From Leeuwenhoekiella nanhaiensis (GTDB taxonomy: Bacteria > Bacteroidota > Bacteroidia > Flavobacteriales > Flavobacteriaceae), in assembly GCF_002744755.1 (NCBI RefSeq), contig NZ_KZ319290.1:124001-188000 (forward strand): a stretch of 64,000 bases of DNA, read 5' to 3'. Shown here piece by piece: positions 20,409 to 29,394 of the stretch. Below the pieces are notes generated by a model that ran no database searches, was not told where the DNA came from, and worked only from the letters and a program-made list of their open reading frames with translations. The first letter of the stretch is position 1. Each line of letters starts with the position of its first letter. A program made the position numbers and the translations under genes.

Positions 20409-21095
20409 TTAGAATGGGGTGTCGAGCTTGATGTAATCTAAAAATTCACGTCTTACCGCTTCCTCTTTAAATTTACCGCCAAACTCGCTCGTTACCGTGC
20501 TGCTTTCGATATCACGAATACCGCGACTATTCACACACAGGTGTTTTGCGTCGATAACGCAGGCTACATCTTCGGTGCCTAAAGCCTCCTGCAATTCCTG
20601 CACGATTTGCATGGTAAGTCGCTCCTGAACTTGCGGGCGCTTAGCATAATAATCTACTATGCGGTTCATTTTTGAAAGACCTACAACAGTTCCGTTAGAA
20701 ATGTACGCTACGTGTGCGCGGCCTACAATAGGAAGCAGGTGGTGTTCGCAGGTAGAATAAACTGTAATGTTTTTTTCTACGAGCATCTCGCCGTATTTAT
20801 AGTTGTTTTTGAAGGTAGAAGCCTTTGGCTTTCGGGCCGGACTAAGGCCGCCAAAGATTTCATTTACAAACATTTTTGCAACCCGGTTGGGGGTTCCTTT
20901 AAGGCTGTCGTCAGTAAGATCAAGGCCTAAAGTTTGCATTATGTGATTCACATCTTCCCGAATCAACTCAATCTTCTCAGCGTCAGTGAGCTTAAAAGCG
21001 TCTTCGCGCAATGGAGTCTGAGCAGAAGTGCTGTGGTGATTATCACCTAGTTCGTCAAGTGTGTTCAATTCTTCGTTGTCAATTTTCATATTCAT
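20409..21095 (-). CDS. folE: GTP cyclohydrolase I
   Basis: 228 residues. It converts GTP to dihydroneopterin triphosphate, the entry to folate and to queuosine, whose queE lies at 2092-2724. The zinc and catalytic motifs are visible as STCEHHLLPIVGRAHVAYI and AKHLCVNSRGI. The first 30 residues are a non-conserved acidic extension; a start at Met3 is also possible. A TAnnTTTG box precedes it (21130-21137). It heads folE-cysS-yidD. Confidence 0.94.
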   Translation of the reverse strand: MNMKIDNEELNTLDELGDNHHSTSAQTPLREDAFKLTDAEKIELIREDVNHIMQTLGLDLTDDSLKGTPNRVAKMFVNEIFGGLSPARKPKASTFKNNYKYGEMLVEKNITVYSTCEHHLLPIVGRAHVAYISNGTVVGLSKMNRIVDYYAKRPQVQERLTMQIVQELQEALGTEDVACVIDAKHLCVNSRGIRDIESSTVTSEFGGKFKEEAVRREFLDYIKLDTPF

Positions 21096-21129
21096 AGAGC
21101 ATTTAGTCGCTGGTGGCGCTAAGGGCTTG

Positions 21130-21137
21130 CAAAGATA
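21130..21137 (-). promoter_or_regulatory. folE promoter -7 box
   Basis: CAAAGATA on the plus strand reads TATCTTTG on the minus strand, an exact TAnnTTTG box 35 nt before the folE ATG. The TTG element is not clear. Confidence 0.5.
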
Positions 21138-21195
21138 ATATAATTAACAATTTAAAAGCCGGTAAGCCCAGGGGACATTTAATAAATGAAGTATT

Positions 21196-21231
21196 AAAAA
21201 AGCCTTAATACAGATTCGTATTAAGGCTTTT
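21196..21231 (-). terminator. terminator of the lipoprotein/FadL-like operon
   Basis: AAAGCCTTAATAC / GTATTAAGGCTTT, 13-bp stem with a 6-nt loop. The T-run lies on the minus strand, right after the FadL-like gene. Confidence 0.85.
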
Positions 21232-21252
21232 AGCTGTTTTGATATAAGGAGA

Positions 21253-22749
21253 CTAAAGTTTAAATGATAAAGTAGCTACCAGACTGGTGTTTATGTGGTC
21301 AATAAAGGCGGTATTGGTAAATGCTCCATCATATAAAGCTGGGTTTTGCTCTTGTTTTGCCCAATCGTAAGCTACATCTATACGCGCATTACCTATAGTG
21401 TAACCGAGACCTACAGCATAACCGGTTAAATCTCCCAGAGTAGATTCGTTAACATATGGACTTTCCTGATAGCGGTAACCTCCTCTGAAACTCCAGTTTC
21501 CGGCTAAAAATTCACCTCCCAGTCTGTAGGTTGAAACACTTTTAAGACTGCTACTGATGTCAGCATTTAATTGATTGAAAAATACATCAGATTCGGGTCT
21601 AAATTTTATGGTGCTGTAATCCTGATAGGAGTAATCGAAGCTTAAAAAGCCTCCTGCGCCAAAAACGTAAGCAATGCTTCCTGTAGCTTTAGCGGGAGTT
21701 TGAAACTCATAATCCTGATAAATATTAATAACGTTTGGATTTATAACAACCTCACCATTTTCACCGGAAGTTCGAAGGTATTGTTCGGTCTCCTCACTAA
21801 TCGTATAGTACGTAGGGCTATCCAGAGATAGGCCCAGGCGTAGACTTTGTGAAGCTTTGTAAATTGCCCCTACCTGCGCGGATATACCAGAACCTATAGA
21901 TCTGTATTGGTTTTCAAATTCGAGGCTATTTACGGCGTTTGCTCCCTGATTGTTGTCCTCAAAGAGCAAGGTATTTCGTGTTAGATTAAAAGCATGGATA
22001 TTAAGATTTGCTCCTAAGTAAAAATTCTCCCCTAATTGTGCAGCGGCATTAAAAGCAAATTTACTGTTGTTGCCAAAGCTTGTATACTGATATTCCTGAT
22101 CAAAGGCATTCCCATTTTGGGCATTGGTGTACGATGTGTTATTTAAATCAGATGATTCAGGATCAATAAGGTATCCCTGATAGCCTAAAAAGGCCTGCTG
22201 GGCGCCAAAAGATTCATTTTCGCCCAAAAACTGATATAATTCATCTAGGGTTTCACCATCCTGAAGTTCTAATAGTTCAAGTGGTGTTCCCTGAGCATAG
22301 CCAAGAAAATAATCACTTATAGAATTGTTGCTTATGCCGGAAGCGATAAATTGATTGTCAAAATCATTGTAGCGGTCATAATTAAAACCGAAGCTAAACT
22401 TTCGTACGTTTCCTGCGCCGTTTGACACAAATACTGCCCCTAATTGGTTAAAGTCCAGATCGCTATTGGAGTTTGTGGTTATTCCATCACCATAATGCGT
22501 CTGATTGTCGTAACCATCTGACGATAAGCTCAGTGACACAAAACTCTGACTGAAAACAGCTGAGCCTGCCGGGTTGTTATTTAGTGCTGAGAGATCGCCA
22601 CCCAGAGCGCCGAATGCTCCTCCTACAGCACGATACCGTGCTGTACCCGTGATATTTTCGGTACTAAACTGTACTGCGTCTGATATGGTTTGTGCGTTGA
22701 GTTGCGACATAGCCATACCTATCATAAAAATTATGAGAACTTTTTTCAT
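21253..22749 (-). CDS. OmpP1/FadL family outer-membrane protein
   Basis: 498 residues with a signal peptide (MKKVLIIFMIGMAMSQLNAQ). The mature N-terminus TARYRAVGGAFGALGGDLSALNNNPAGSAVF is the FadL/OmpP1 signature in which the hatch region has an NPA motif. The remainder is a Tyr/Gly/Asn-rich barrel ending SLVATLSFKL. FadL-type barrels admit hydrophobic compounds (long-chain fatty acids, aromatics) across the outer membrane; the actual substrate here is unknown. It follows the repetitive lipoprotein gene after 22 nt, likely one transcript. Confidence 0.85.
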   Translation of the reverse strand: MKKVLIIFMIGMAMSQLNAQTISDAVQFSTENITGTARYRAVGGAFGALGGDLSALNNNPAGSAVFSQSFVSLSLSSDGYDNQTHYGDGITTNSNSDLDFNQLGAVFVSNGAGNVRKFSFGFNYDRYNDFDNQFIASGISNNSISDYFLGYAQGTPLELLELQDGETLDELYQFLGENESFGAQQAFLGYQGYLIDPESSDLNNTSYTNAQNGNAFDQEYQYTSFGNNSKFAFNAAAQLGENFYLGANLNIHAFNLTRNTLLFEDNNQGANAVNSLEFENQYRSIGSGISAQVGAIYKASQSLRLGLSLDSPTYYTISEETEQYLRTSGENGEVVINPNVINIYQDYEFQTPAKATGSIAYVFGAGGFLSFDYSYQDYSTIKFRPESDVFFNQLNADISSSLKSVSTYRLGGEFLAGNWSFRGGYRYQESPYVNESTLGDLTGYAVGLGYTIGNARIDVAYDWAKQEQNPALYDGAFTNTAFIDHINTSLVATLSFKL

Positions 22750-22771
22750 GCTTTAAATGCTAATGTGTTAA

Positions 22772-23998
22772 TTATCCGCGACCGCCACCTCTGCGACCTC
22801 CTGATGATGAGCTACTTCTGCCACCGCCAGATGAACTACTTCTTCCTGCAGATGAACTGGATCTTGATGGCGCTGCGCTACGTGATGATGATGAGCTTCT
22901 AGACATGGTGCTGCTGCGAGTTGGGCTGCTGCTTCTGCTGCCATAAGTGCTCGATCTTGTGAAAGAACTTCTGTTTACAGAGTTTGAACTTCCTGAACTT
23001 CTACTTATAGTATTGCTGCTACGTCGTGCCGAACTACTGTAAATTGATCTATTGTTTGAAGTGTTTGACCGTGAAACTCTAGAGTTTGAGGTATTGCCGG
23101 AGGCACTTCGAGATCGTGATGTTGGGTCGACGCCTACGCCATTACGACTATAGGTGCGACTCGTACGTGCATAATTAACTTCAGAAGATCTACGCGAATT
23201 ACGAGAGTTTGAAGAATAGGTGCTTCTACTGTTTCTCGAATAGGATGATCTTGAGTCTGCAGTTCTTCCCAGGTCATATCTTCCGCCGCGGCGTGAATTG
23301 GAATAGGCTACTCTATTGAAGTTATAACGGCTGTTATACCAGTTGTTGCGGTAAGGGTAGCCGTAAAAGGTATTGAAACCATAGCCCCAATACGGGTTGC
23401 CCCAGCGATTAAAACCACCCCAATAGGGATTACCCCAGCCGCCATATGCATAACCCCAGCCAATGTTTCCATAGAAAGGACCGCCCCAGCCCCAACCGTA
23501 ATATGGAGAATTCCATCCCCAACCCCAGTTGTTAAAGCCTCCCCAGGCCCAGCCGGCGTTACCGTAAAATGGACCGCCCCACGCGCCCCAACCGGCACCC
23601 CAGAAAGGACGGTTGTAAACATTCACAACAACATTGTCATAAGTATCTCCCCAACCGGGTTGGGCATTATAACCTAAATCATTTTCTAAAAGTAAGTCCT
23701 CTTCGGTGTAGTCGCCTGTTGAAGAATAGGAATCAATATCGGTAAAGATGGCGCCTTCTTCCTGAGCATTATCAATTTCTGCGGCACCTTGATTAAAATA
23801 GTCAGCATAGCGACTTCCATTTGCGTTAGTAGTCACGTCTTCCTGGGTCACTCTGCTGTAATCTGTATTTGACGAAGAACCGTAAATCCCGTCGCTCATA
23901 GGATATTGTGAAGTACCGCAAGATAGTAAGCTTGCCGAGGCTAAAATGCCTAAAGCAATTTTAAAAATTCCAGTTTGTGTAATGTTCAAGCCTCGCAT
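22772..23998 (-). CDS. repetitive lipoprotein: Trp/Gly/Tyr/Asn-rich core and Ser/Arg-rich tail
   Basis: 408 residues. The N-terminus is a lipoprotein signal (KIALGILASASLLSC, lipobox Cys27). Residues about 30-120 are acidic and soluble-looking. Residues about 125-220 are a low-complexity block of Trp, Gly, Tyr, Phe, Asn and Pro (units like GGPFYGN, WGNPYWG). The last ~180 residues are almost all Ser, Arg, Asn, Thr and Gly, ending SSSSSGGRRGGGRG. I know no enzyme family like this. A surface-anchored, disordered, aromatic-plus-basic protein could bind polymers or self-associate; that is inference. Divergent from proS. Confidence 0.8.
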   Translation of the reverse strand: MRGLNITQTGIFKIALGILASASLLSCGTSQYPMSDGIYGSSSNTDYSRVTQEDVTTNANGSRYADYFNQGAAEIDNAQEEGAIFTDIDSYSSTGDYTEEDLLLENDLGYNAQPGWGDTYDNVVVNVYNRPFWGAGWGAWGGPFYGNAGWAWGGFNNWGWGWNSPYYGWGWGGPFYGNIGWGYAYGGWGNPYWGGFNRWGNPYWGYGFNTFYGYPYRNNWYNSRYNFNRVAYSNSRRGGRYDLGRTADSRSSYSRNSRSTYSSNSRNSRRSSEVNYARTSRTYSRNGVGVDPTSRSRSASGNTSNSRVSRSNTSNNRSIYSSSARRSSNTISRSSGSSNSVNRSSFTRSSTYGSRSSSPTRSSTMSRSSSSSRSAAPSRSSSSAGRSSSSGGGRSSSSSGGRRGGGRG

Positions 23999-24016
23999 AT
24001 CATCCGTTATTTATTG

Positions 24017-24044
24017 TTGTACAATGTAAATTTAGTTAGTTTTG
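24017..24044 (+). promoter_or_regulatory. proS promoter
   Basis: TTG (24017-24019), 17-nt spacer, TAGTTTTG (24037-24044). An mRNA leader of about 80 nt follows. Confidence 0.6.
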
Positions 24045-24102
24045 CCGTCAATTTTGTGCATTTAACAAAGATGTCACAATTCCAGAAAAACTATTTTATC
24101 TA

Positions 24103-24117
24103 GCACAAGAGTTGTGC
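24103..24117. repeat. perfect inverted repeat upstream of the proS start
   Basis: GCACAA-gag-TTGTGC, 6-bp arms with a 3-nt loop, ending 13 nt before the proS ATG, inside the expected mRNA leader. Confidence 0.6.
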
Positions 24118-24130
24118 CAAATTACTATAT

Positions 24131-25603
24131 ATGGGAAAGAATTTAACCTCAAGGGCAGAAGATTATTCGAAATGGTACAATGAGTTGGTTGTCAAGGCAG
24201 ATTTGGCTGAAAACAGCGGTGTGCGTGGCTGCATGGTCATCAAACCTTACGGGTTTGCGATTTGGGAAAAAATGCAGGCAGAATTAGACCGAATGTTTAA
24301 AGCGACAGGGCACGAGAATGCTTATTTTCCATTATTCATTCCCAAATCCTATTTTAGTAAGGAGGCCAGTCACGTTGATGGTTTTGCTAAAGAGTGTGCG
24401 GTAGTCACCCATTATCGACTCAAGAATGATGAGGACGGTGGAATAATTGTTGATCCGGAAGCAAAACTTGAAGAAGAGCTGATTGTGCGACCAACATCAG
24501 AAACGATTATTTGGGATACGTATAGAAAATGGATTCAGTCTTACCGGGATCTCCCAATAAAAATAAACCAATGGGCTAACGTAGTACGCTGGGAAATGCG
24601 TACGCGTTTGTTTTTACGCACTGCTGAATTTTTATGGCAGGAAGGGCATACCGCTCACGCCACTAAAGAAGAAGCTGTTGAAGAAGCTGAATTGATGATG
24701 CGTGTGTATGCTGATTTTGTGGAGCGTTTTATGGCTTTGCCGGTAATCAAAGGAACCAAGACCGAAAGTGAGCGTTTTGCCGGTGCGCTTGAAACCTATT
24801 GTATTGAAGCTTTGATGCAGGATGGAAAAGCGCTTCAGGCGGGGACTTCGCACTTTTTGGGGCAGAATTTTGCGAAAGCTTTTGATGTGAAATTTGCTTC
24901 TAAAGAAGGAACTCAGGAGCACGTTTGGGCTACCAGTTGGGGTGTCTCAACCCGATTGATGGGAGCTTTGGTGATGACGCATAGCGATGATAACGGTTTG
25001 GTGCTGCCTCCTAAGCTTGCGCCAATTCAGGTTGTAATCGTTCCTATTTATAGAGGCGAAGAGCAGCTTGATGCCATCTCGCAGGTAGCTAAAGAATTGC
25101 AGCGCGAACTTCAGTTGTTAGGTGTTTCGGTAAAATATGACGATCGCGATACGCACAAGCCGGGCTGGAAATTTAATGAGTATGAACTTAAAGGTGTTCC
25201 ACTTCGTATAGCAATAGGTCCACGTGATCTTGAAAAGCGTACCGTTGAGCTTGCCAGGCGCGATACCATGTCTAAGGAGACGGTTTCTAAAGATGAAATT
25301 GTAGATCGCGTTCAGTCATTGCTTGTGGAAATGCAATCAGCGCTTTATAACAAAGCTCTGAAGTTTAGAGATTCTCACATTACCGAAGTAGAAACCTATG
25401 ATGAGTTTAAAGATATATTAGAAAATAAGACCGGTTTTGTAAGTGCTTTTTGGGACGGTACTGCAGAGACCGAAGAGAAAATAAAGAATGAAACCAAAGC
25501 TACAATTCGATGTATTCCATTGAATGTAAAAGAAGAAGCGGGGACCTGTGTTTATAGTGGTGAGCCTGCTAAAATACGGGTTTTATTTGCAAAAGCATAT
25601 TAA
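24131..25603 (+). CDS. proS: proline--tRNA ligase (archaeal/eukaryotic type)
   Basis: 490 residues, the shorter class II enzyme without the bacterial editing insertion, the type found in Bacteroidota. It charges tRNA-Pro. Class II motifs are visible: motif 1 around [27 protein letters not shown], motif 2 in [15 protein letters not shown] and [29 protein letters not shown], motif 3 in [22 protein letters not shown]. The C-terminus has the Cys-containing zinc-like domain ([10 protein letters not shown]) and ends KAY. Its leader contains an inverted repeat. Confidence 0.95.
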   Translation: MGKNLTSRAEDYSKWYNELVVKADLAENSGVRGCMVIKPYGFAIWEKMQAELDRMFKATGHENAYFPLFIPKSYFSKEASHVDGFAKECAVVTHYRLKNDEDGGIIVDPEAKLEEELIVRPTSETIIWDTYRKWIQSYRDLPIKINQWANVVRWEMRTRLFLRTAEFLWQEGHTAHATKEEAVEEAELMMRVYADFVERFMALPVIKGTKTESERFAGALETYCIEALMQDGKALQAGTSHFLGQNFAKAFDVKFASKEGTQEHVWATSWGVSTRLMGALVMTHSDDNGLVLPPKLAPIQVVIVPIYRGEEQLDAISQVAKELQRELQLLGVSVKYDDRDTHKPGWKFNEYELKGVPLRIAIGPRDLEKRTVELARRDTMSKETVSKDEIVDRVQSLLVEMQSALYNKALKFRDSHITEVETYDEFKDILENKTGFVSAFWDGTAETEEKIKNETKATIRCIPLNVKEEAGTCVYSGEPAKIRVLFAKAY

Positions 25604-25626
25604 TTTAAAAAAAGTTTGTTTTACTA

Positions 25627-25656
25627 TTGTGGCTTATTAAAATATGTGTATTTTTG
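25627..25656 (+). promoter_or_regulatory. promoter of the tRNA-Glu-tRNA-Glu-rpsT transcript
   Basis: TTG (25627-25629), 19-nt spacer, TATTTTTG (25649-25656), 23 nt before the first tRNA. No other promoter or terminator separates the two tRNAs and rpsT. Confidence 0.65.
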
Positions 25657-25679
25657 CATCCGCAATTGAAACAAAGTCA

Positions 25680-25751
25680 GGTCCGTTCGTCTAGGGGTTA
25701 GGACGCCAGGTTTTCATCCTGGTAACAGGGGTTCGATTCCCCTACGGACTA
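25680..25751 (+). tRNA. tRNA-Glu (TTC)
   Basis: 72-nt cloverleaf. The acceptor GGTCCGT pairs with ACGGACT (one G-T pair), the anticodon stem CCAGG/CCTGG encloses TTTTCAT with anticodon TTC, the T arm has AGGGG-TTCGATT-CCCCT, and discriminator A follows. No encoded CCA. Confidence 0.95.
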
Positions 25752-25795
25752 CAAAGGTTTAATACGCACCTTAAGTGTATTGTTAAGAACATAAT

Positions 25796-25867
25796 GGCCC
25801 GTTCGTCTATCGGCTAGGACGCCAGGTTTTCATCCTGGTAAGAGGGGTTCGATTCCCCTACGGGCTA
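25796..25867 (+). tRNA. tRNA-Glu (TTC), second copy
   Basis: 72-nt near-duplicate of the first, with the same anticodon arm. The acceptor GGCCCGT/ACGGGCT carries the compensating change in both strands, which shows that both copies are under selection. D-loop bases also differ. No encoded CCA; 22 nt before rpsT. Confidence 0.95.
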
Positions 25868-25889
25868 CAATTTAAAACAGAGCAAGATA

Positions 25890-26138
25890 ATGGCAAATCA
25901 CAAGTCATCTTTAAAAAGAATTAGAAACAGCGAGACAAAGCGTCTTAGAAACCGTTACCAAAGCAGAACTACACGTAATGCAATGAAAAAATTACGTGAG
26001 GCTGATAAGAAAGAAGCAGAGACTATGTTTCCTTCTGTGGTTTCTATGATCGATAAATTAGCTAAGAACAATATCATCCACGATAACAAAGCGGCTAATT
26101 TAAAATCTCAGCTAGCTAAACACGTTAACGCGCTTTAA
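25890..26138 (+). CDS. rpsT: 30S ribosomal protein S20
   Basis: 82 residues, basic and helical ([40 protein letters not shown]), the S20 signature with the usual length. It binds 16S rRNA early in small-subunit assembly. It follows two tRNA-Glu genes at 22 nt with no promoter of its own that I can see, so its mRNA is probably released by tRNA 3' processing of a common transcript. A clear hairpin terminator follows. Confidence 0.96.
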   Translation: MANHKSSLKRIRNSETKRLRNRYQSRTTRNAMKKLREADKKEAETMFPSVVSMIDKLAKNNIIHDNKAANLKSQLAKHVNAL

Positions 26139-26159
26139 GTTATACTGTTTAAAACATTA

Positions 26160-26193
26160 AAAACTCCCACGCGAATCGCGTGGGAGTTTTTTT
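26160..26193 (+). terminator. rpsT terminator
   Basis: AAACTCCCACGCG-aat-CGCGTGGGAGTTT, 13-bp stem with a 3-nt loop, followed by a T-run. Confidence 0.92.
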
Positions 26194-26240
26194 GTTATGT
26201 TCTTACTGACAGTTTCTGGTCTTTTAATTTTACCCAATAA

Positions 26241-26273
26241 AAAAAAGCGATATCAAAATAGATATCGCTTTTT
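26241..26273. terminator. rho terminator, opposite to the rpsT terminator
   Basis: AAAAAGCGATATC-aaaata-GATATCGCTTTTT. T-runs on either strand; it lies 20 nt past the rho stop on the minus strand. Confidence 0.85.
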
Positions 26274-26293
26274 CAGTATAACGTAAATGAGTT

Positions 26294-28087
26294 TTAACCG
26301 TTCATAGAGATTAAAAACTCTTCGTTGTTTTTGGTTTGTTTGATGCGGTCACTAATGAATTCCATGGCTTCAATGGGATTCATATCTGCAAGGTATTTAC
26401 GCATTACCCACATACGCTGAATGGCGTTTTCGCTAAGCAATAAATCATCGCGACGCGTACTTGAAGAGGTGAGGTCAATGGCAGGGAAAATTCTTCGGTT
26501 TGCGATCTTACGATCCAGCTGCAGTTCCATATTACCGGTTCCTTTAAATTCTTCAAAGATCACCTCGTCCATTTTAGATCCGGTTTCGGTAAGTGCAGTT
26601 GCAATGATAGAGAGTGAACCTCCATTTTCTATATTTCGCGCAGCACCAAAGAAACGTTTAGGTTTATGTAATGCGTTTGCATCAACACCACCACTTAATA
26701 TCTTACCGGAAGCAGGTTGTACCGTATTATAGGCACGGGCCAGACGTGTAATTGAGTCTAAAAGAATAACTACATCGTGACCACACTCAACCAGTCTCTT
26801 TGCTTTTTCAAGTACAATATTAGCTACGCGTACGTGCTCGTGAGCTTCTTTGTCAAAAGTTGAAGCGACAACTTCACCTTTTACGTTGCGCTGCATATCA
26901 GTTACCTCTTCTGGGCGCTCATCAATTAAAAGTATCATTTGATACACCTCAGGATGATTTGCTGCTATAGCGTTGGCCACATCTTTAAGCAACATGGTTT
27001 TACCGGTCTTAGGCTGTGATACAATCATACCACGCTGACCTTTACCTATAGGAGCAAAAAGATCCATAATACGGGTTGATATGGTGCTTTGACGTTCGGC
27101 GATATTAAACTTTTCTTTAGGGAAAAGAGGAGTCAGGTGTTCAAAAGAAACCCGGTCGCGAACTACGCTGGGGTCAAGACCATTTATTTTTGAAACCTTA
27201 ATTAAAGGGAAATATTTTTCTCCCTCTTTAGGAGGTCTTATCACGCCTAAAACAGTATCTCCGGTTTTAAGACCGAACAGACGTATCTGCGATTGAGATA
27301 CATAGATATCATCTGGAGAAGAAAGGTAGTTGTAGTCTGAAGAACGCAGGAAACCGTAGCCATCCTGCATAATGTCAAGCACACCTTCACTTTCTATAAG
27401 TCCGTCGAACTCATAATCAGGCTCGCGGTAGCGGTTGCGGGTGTCTTTATTCCCGTTGTCGCGCTGATTATTGTTGTTAGAATTGTTATTGCTGTTATTA
27501 TTGTTGCTGCTATTATTGTTGTTGGAATTCTGGTTGTTGTTAGTGTTACCAGAGTTTGAATTCCTGTTATTGTTGTTCCGGTTGTTGTTTGAATTCGAGT
27601 CTTTAGAATTCTTGGGATTTGAATTTCCTGAATTTGAATTAGAGTCCTTGCGAGGTCTTCCTTTAGAAGCGTTTGAATCCTTTTTATTGGAATTGTCTTG
27701 CTTCGAATTGTCCTGATCCTGTTTGTTGGATCGGGGCTTGCGTTTTTGATTATCGTTTGAAGAATCTGCGCTTTTCGGTTGATTTGGCGCATCTTGTTTT
27801 TCAGCTGAACTTTTTGACGGAGCAGGTTTGTTTTTAGAATTACCTGCATTCTTTTTGGAATTGTCGTTTTGGCTTTTGCCTGAAGGTTTTGAGTTTGATT
27901 TGGAAGAATCTGAACCTTTATCTTCAATTACCTCGGCCACAGCTTTAGGGTCTGCGGCTTGCTGGTCAAGGATTTTATATACAAGATCAAGTTTTTTAAG
28001 AGTCCTGAATTTAGGAATCTCAAGACCTTTTGCAATTTCCTGAAGTTCAGGTAGCTTTTTAGCTTTTAATTCTGAAATATTAAACAT
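26294..28087 (-). CDS. rho: transcription termination factor Rho with Asn-rich disordered insert
   Basis: 597 residues from the start [21 protein letters not shown]; the frame opens 84 nt earlier but those residues are not conserved. Rho is the ATP-driven RNA translocase that ends transcription. Residues 1-45 are the Rho N-terminal domain. About residues 45-220 are almost only Asn, Ser, Lys, Asp and Arg, with long Asn runs, predicted disordered. Then come the RNA-binding cold-shock-like part ([18 protein letters not shown]) and the ATPase core ([29 protein letters not shown]). Bacteroidota Rho proteins commonly carry such inserts, and in gut Bacteroides one has been linked to condensate formation. 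Confidence 0.95.
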   Translation of the reverse strand: MFNISELKAKKLPELQEIAKGLEIPKFRTLKKLDLVYKILDQQAADPKAVAEVIEDKGSDSSKSNSKPSGKSQNDNSKKNAGNSKNKPAPSKSSAEKQDAPNQPKSADSSNDNQKRKPRSNKQDQDNSKQDNSNKKDSNASKGRPRKDSNSNSGNSNPKNSKDSNSNNNRNNNNRNSNSGNTNNNQNSNNNNSSNNNNSNNNSNNNNQRDNGNKDTRNRYREPDYEFDGLIESEGVLDIMQDGYGFLRSSDYNYLSSPDDIYVSQSQIRLFGLKTGDTVLGVIRPPKEGEKYFPLIKVSKINGLDPSVVRDRVSFEHLTPLFPKEKFNIAERQSTISTRIMDLFAPIGKGQRGMIVSQPKTGKTMLLKDVANAIAANHPEVYQMILLIDERPEEVTDMQRNVKGEVVASTFDKEAHEHVRVANIVLEKAKRLVECGHDVVILLDSITRLARAYNTVQPASGKILSGGVDANALHKPKRFFGAARNIENGGSLSIIATALTETGSKMDEVIFEEFKGTGNMELQLDRKIANRRIFPAIDLTSSSTRRDDLLLSENAIQRMWVMRKYLADMNPIEAMEFISDRIKQTKNNEEFLISMNG

Positions 28088-28237
28088 GAAGTATACGTAT
28101 GAATTTCTGTATTGAATTGGTTTGAATGCGAACAAAAAATTTGAGAGAAGATCTGATAAATTTTTTGGCAAGTAAGTAACCCACCCAGAGTCGGTTACAC
28201 AATGTACTGCAATAATACAACAATATTTTTTATTTAT

Positions 28238-28270
28238 TTGGGTCTAGTCTGTCAGAAGTTTTTATTTTTG
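28238..28270 (+). promoter_or_regulatory. promoter of the DUF4293 gene
   Basis: TTG (28238-28240), 22-nt spacer, TATTTTTG (28263-28270), 23 nt before the ATG. It lies in the 206-bp space shared with divergent rho. Confidence 0.6.
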
Positions 28271-28293
28271 TCAGCCTTAATGGACAGTCCGGA

Positions 28294-28704
28294 ATGATAC
28301 AGCGTATACAAAGCATTTATTTAATTCTCGCAGCAGCAGTTTCTGCGGGGCTTATATTTTTGATTCCGGTGTATAGTACAGTTGATGGTGAGCCGGTTTA
28401 TGCCGTTGAACGGTTGGAAGTGCTGGCCTTATTTTTGGCAAGTGCATTACTGTCATTTGTAACTATTTTTTTATTTAAAAACAGAAAACTTCAGTTTGTA
28501 TTAGGCAGACTGAACATCATATTAAACTTTATTTTACTAGGTGTATTGGTTTACCAGTCGCAAATCTTATCTGGAGGGGCGGCGGCCCCGGAGAAAGGTA
28601 TTGGGATGCTAATCCCCATCATTTCTATCGTTTTTATCGCTTTGGCAAACAAAGCAATCAAGCGGGATGAGGATCTTGTAAAATCTGTTGACCGGTTGCG
28701 ATAG
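28294..28704 (+). CDS. DUF4293 family membrane protein
   Basis: 136 residues with four predicted membrane segments (IYLILAAAVSAGLIFLIPV; LEVLALFLASALLSFVTIFLF; LNIILNFILLGVLVY; IPIISIVFIALANKAI) and a charged C-terminus KRDEDLVKSVDRLR. Start MIQRIQSIYL and layout match DUF4293, a Bacteroidota family found next to rho in many genomes. Function unknown. Divergent from rho, with its own promoter and terminator. Confidence 0.87.
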   Translation: MIQRIQSIYLILAAAVSAGLIFLIPVYSTVDGEPVYAVERLEVLALFLASALLSFVTIFLFKNRKLQFVLGRLNIILNFILLGVLVYQSQILSGGAAAPEKGIGMLIPIISIVFIALANKAIKRDEDLVKSVDRLR

Positions 28705-28730
28705 ACCTACTATCTTAGTTAATTAGTGCG

Positions 28731-28765
28731 AAGCCCTGCAAGTATGCCAACTTGCAGGGTTTTTC
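28731..28765 (+). terminator. terminator of the DUF4293 gene
   Basis: CCCTGCAAG / CTTGCAGGG stem with an 8-nt loop and a T-run. Confidence 0.88.
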
Positions 28766-28827
28766 GTTTCGTGACATTTCCTGAATGTTTTTTTTGAAGT
28801 AAAGCTTCCGTTTATCAGAAATAGGGG

Positions 28828-29322
28828 CTAATCCCGCTTCATTTCTATAACTTCCAGATTATCAATTTTACCCTGATCTACTGTAAATCTGAGCATAGTA
28901 CGTACTTTATGAAAACCGTGTTTGCCTACAGCCCCGGGATTCATATGCAGCAAATCGAGTTTACGATCGGGCATTACTTTTAAAATGTGAGAATGGCCGC
29001 AGATAAAAAGTTTGGGAGGCTTAGCGTAAAGTGTACTGCGTATCGCCGGTGAATACCTTCCGGGGTAGCCGCCTATATGCGTGATGAGCACATCTACACC
29101 CTCACATATAAAGCGATTGTTTAAAGGAAATTCTTTTCTGATCTCGTGATCGTCAATATTTCCAAATACGGCTCTCAGGGGTTTTAGTGCTTTCAAAGCA
29201 TCCGTAACTTGCAAATCACCTATATCGCCTGCATGCCAAATTTCATCAGCTTTTTCGGCGTATGCCAAAATACGGTCATCTATATAACTGTGGGTATCGC
29301 TTAAGAGTAAAATCTTTTTCAT
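28828..29322 (-). CDS. YfcE-type metallophosphoesterase
   Basis: 164 residues from MKKILLLSDTHSYID; a longer frame to 29379 overlaps the promoter region and is not credible. The calcineurin-like metal-binding motifs are visible: LLSDTHS (D-x-H), GDIGD, GNIDDHE, ITHIGG and CGHSH. It matches the YfcE/MJ0936 family, phosphodiesterases often active on small phosphodiesters in vitro with unknown biological substrate. It diverges from truA. Confidence 0.9.
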   Translation of the reverse strand: MKKILLLSDTHSYIDDRILAYAEKADEIWHAGDIGDLQVTDALKALKPLRAVFGNIDDHEIRKEFPLNNRFICEGVDVLITHIGGYPGRYSPAIRSTLYAKPPKLFICGHSHILKVMPDRKLDLLHMNPGAVGKHGFHKVRTMLRFTVDQGKIDNLEVIEMKRD

Positions 29323-29362
29323 GACAGGTTTTAATAGGCTTAGCTGAGCTTGTGCAAAGATG

Positions 29363-29370
29363 TATCTTTG
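29363..29370 (+). promoter_or_regulatory. truA promoter -7 box, within a palindrome
   Basis: TATCTTTG, exact TAnnTTTG. It is the right arm of CAAAGAT-gt-ATCTTTG (29355-29370), so the opposite strand reads the near-consensus CATCTTTG toward the phosphoesterase gene. Confidence 0.6.
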
Positions 29371-29394
29371 CCGCAGCAATCACAAATTCATAAC

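Noticed and set aside
22772-23300. Short repeats suggesting a CRISPR array
   Set aside because: They are Ser/Arg codons in an open reading frame, with irregular spacing and no uniform repeats or spacers.
27394-27927. Long alternate-frame ORFs (177 codons leftward; Leu-rich frames rightward) in rho
   Set aside because: They follow from the AAT/AAC-rich Asn tract of rho in other frames.
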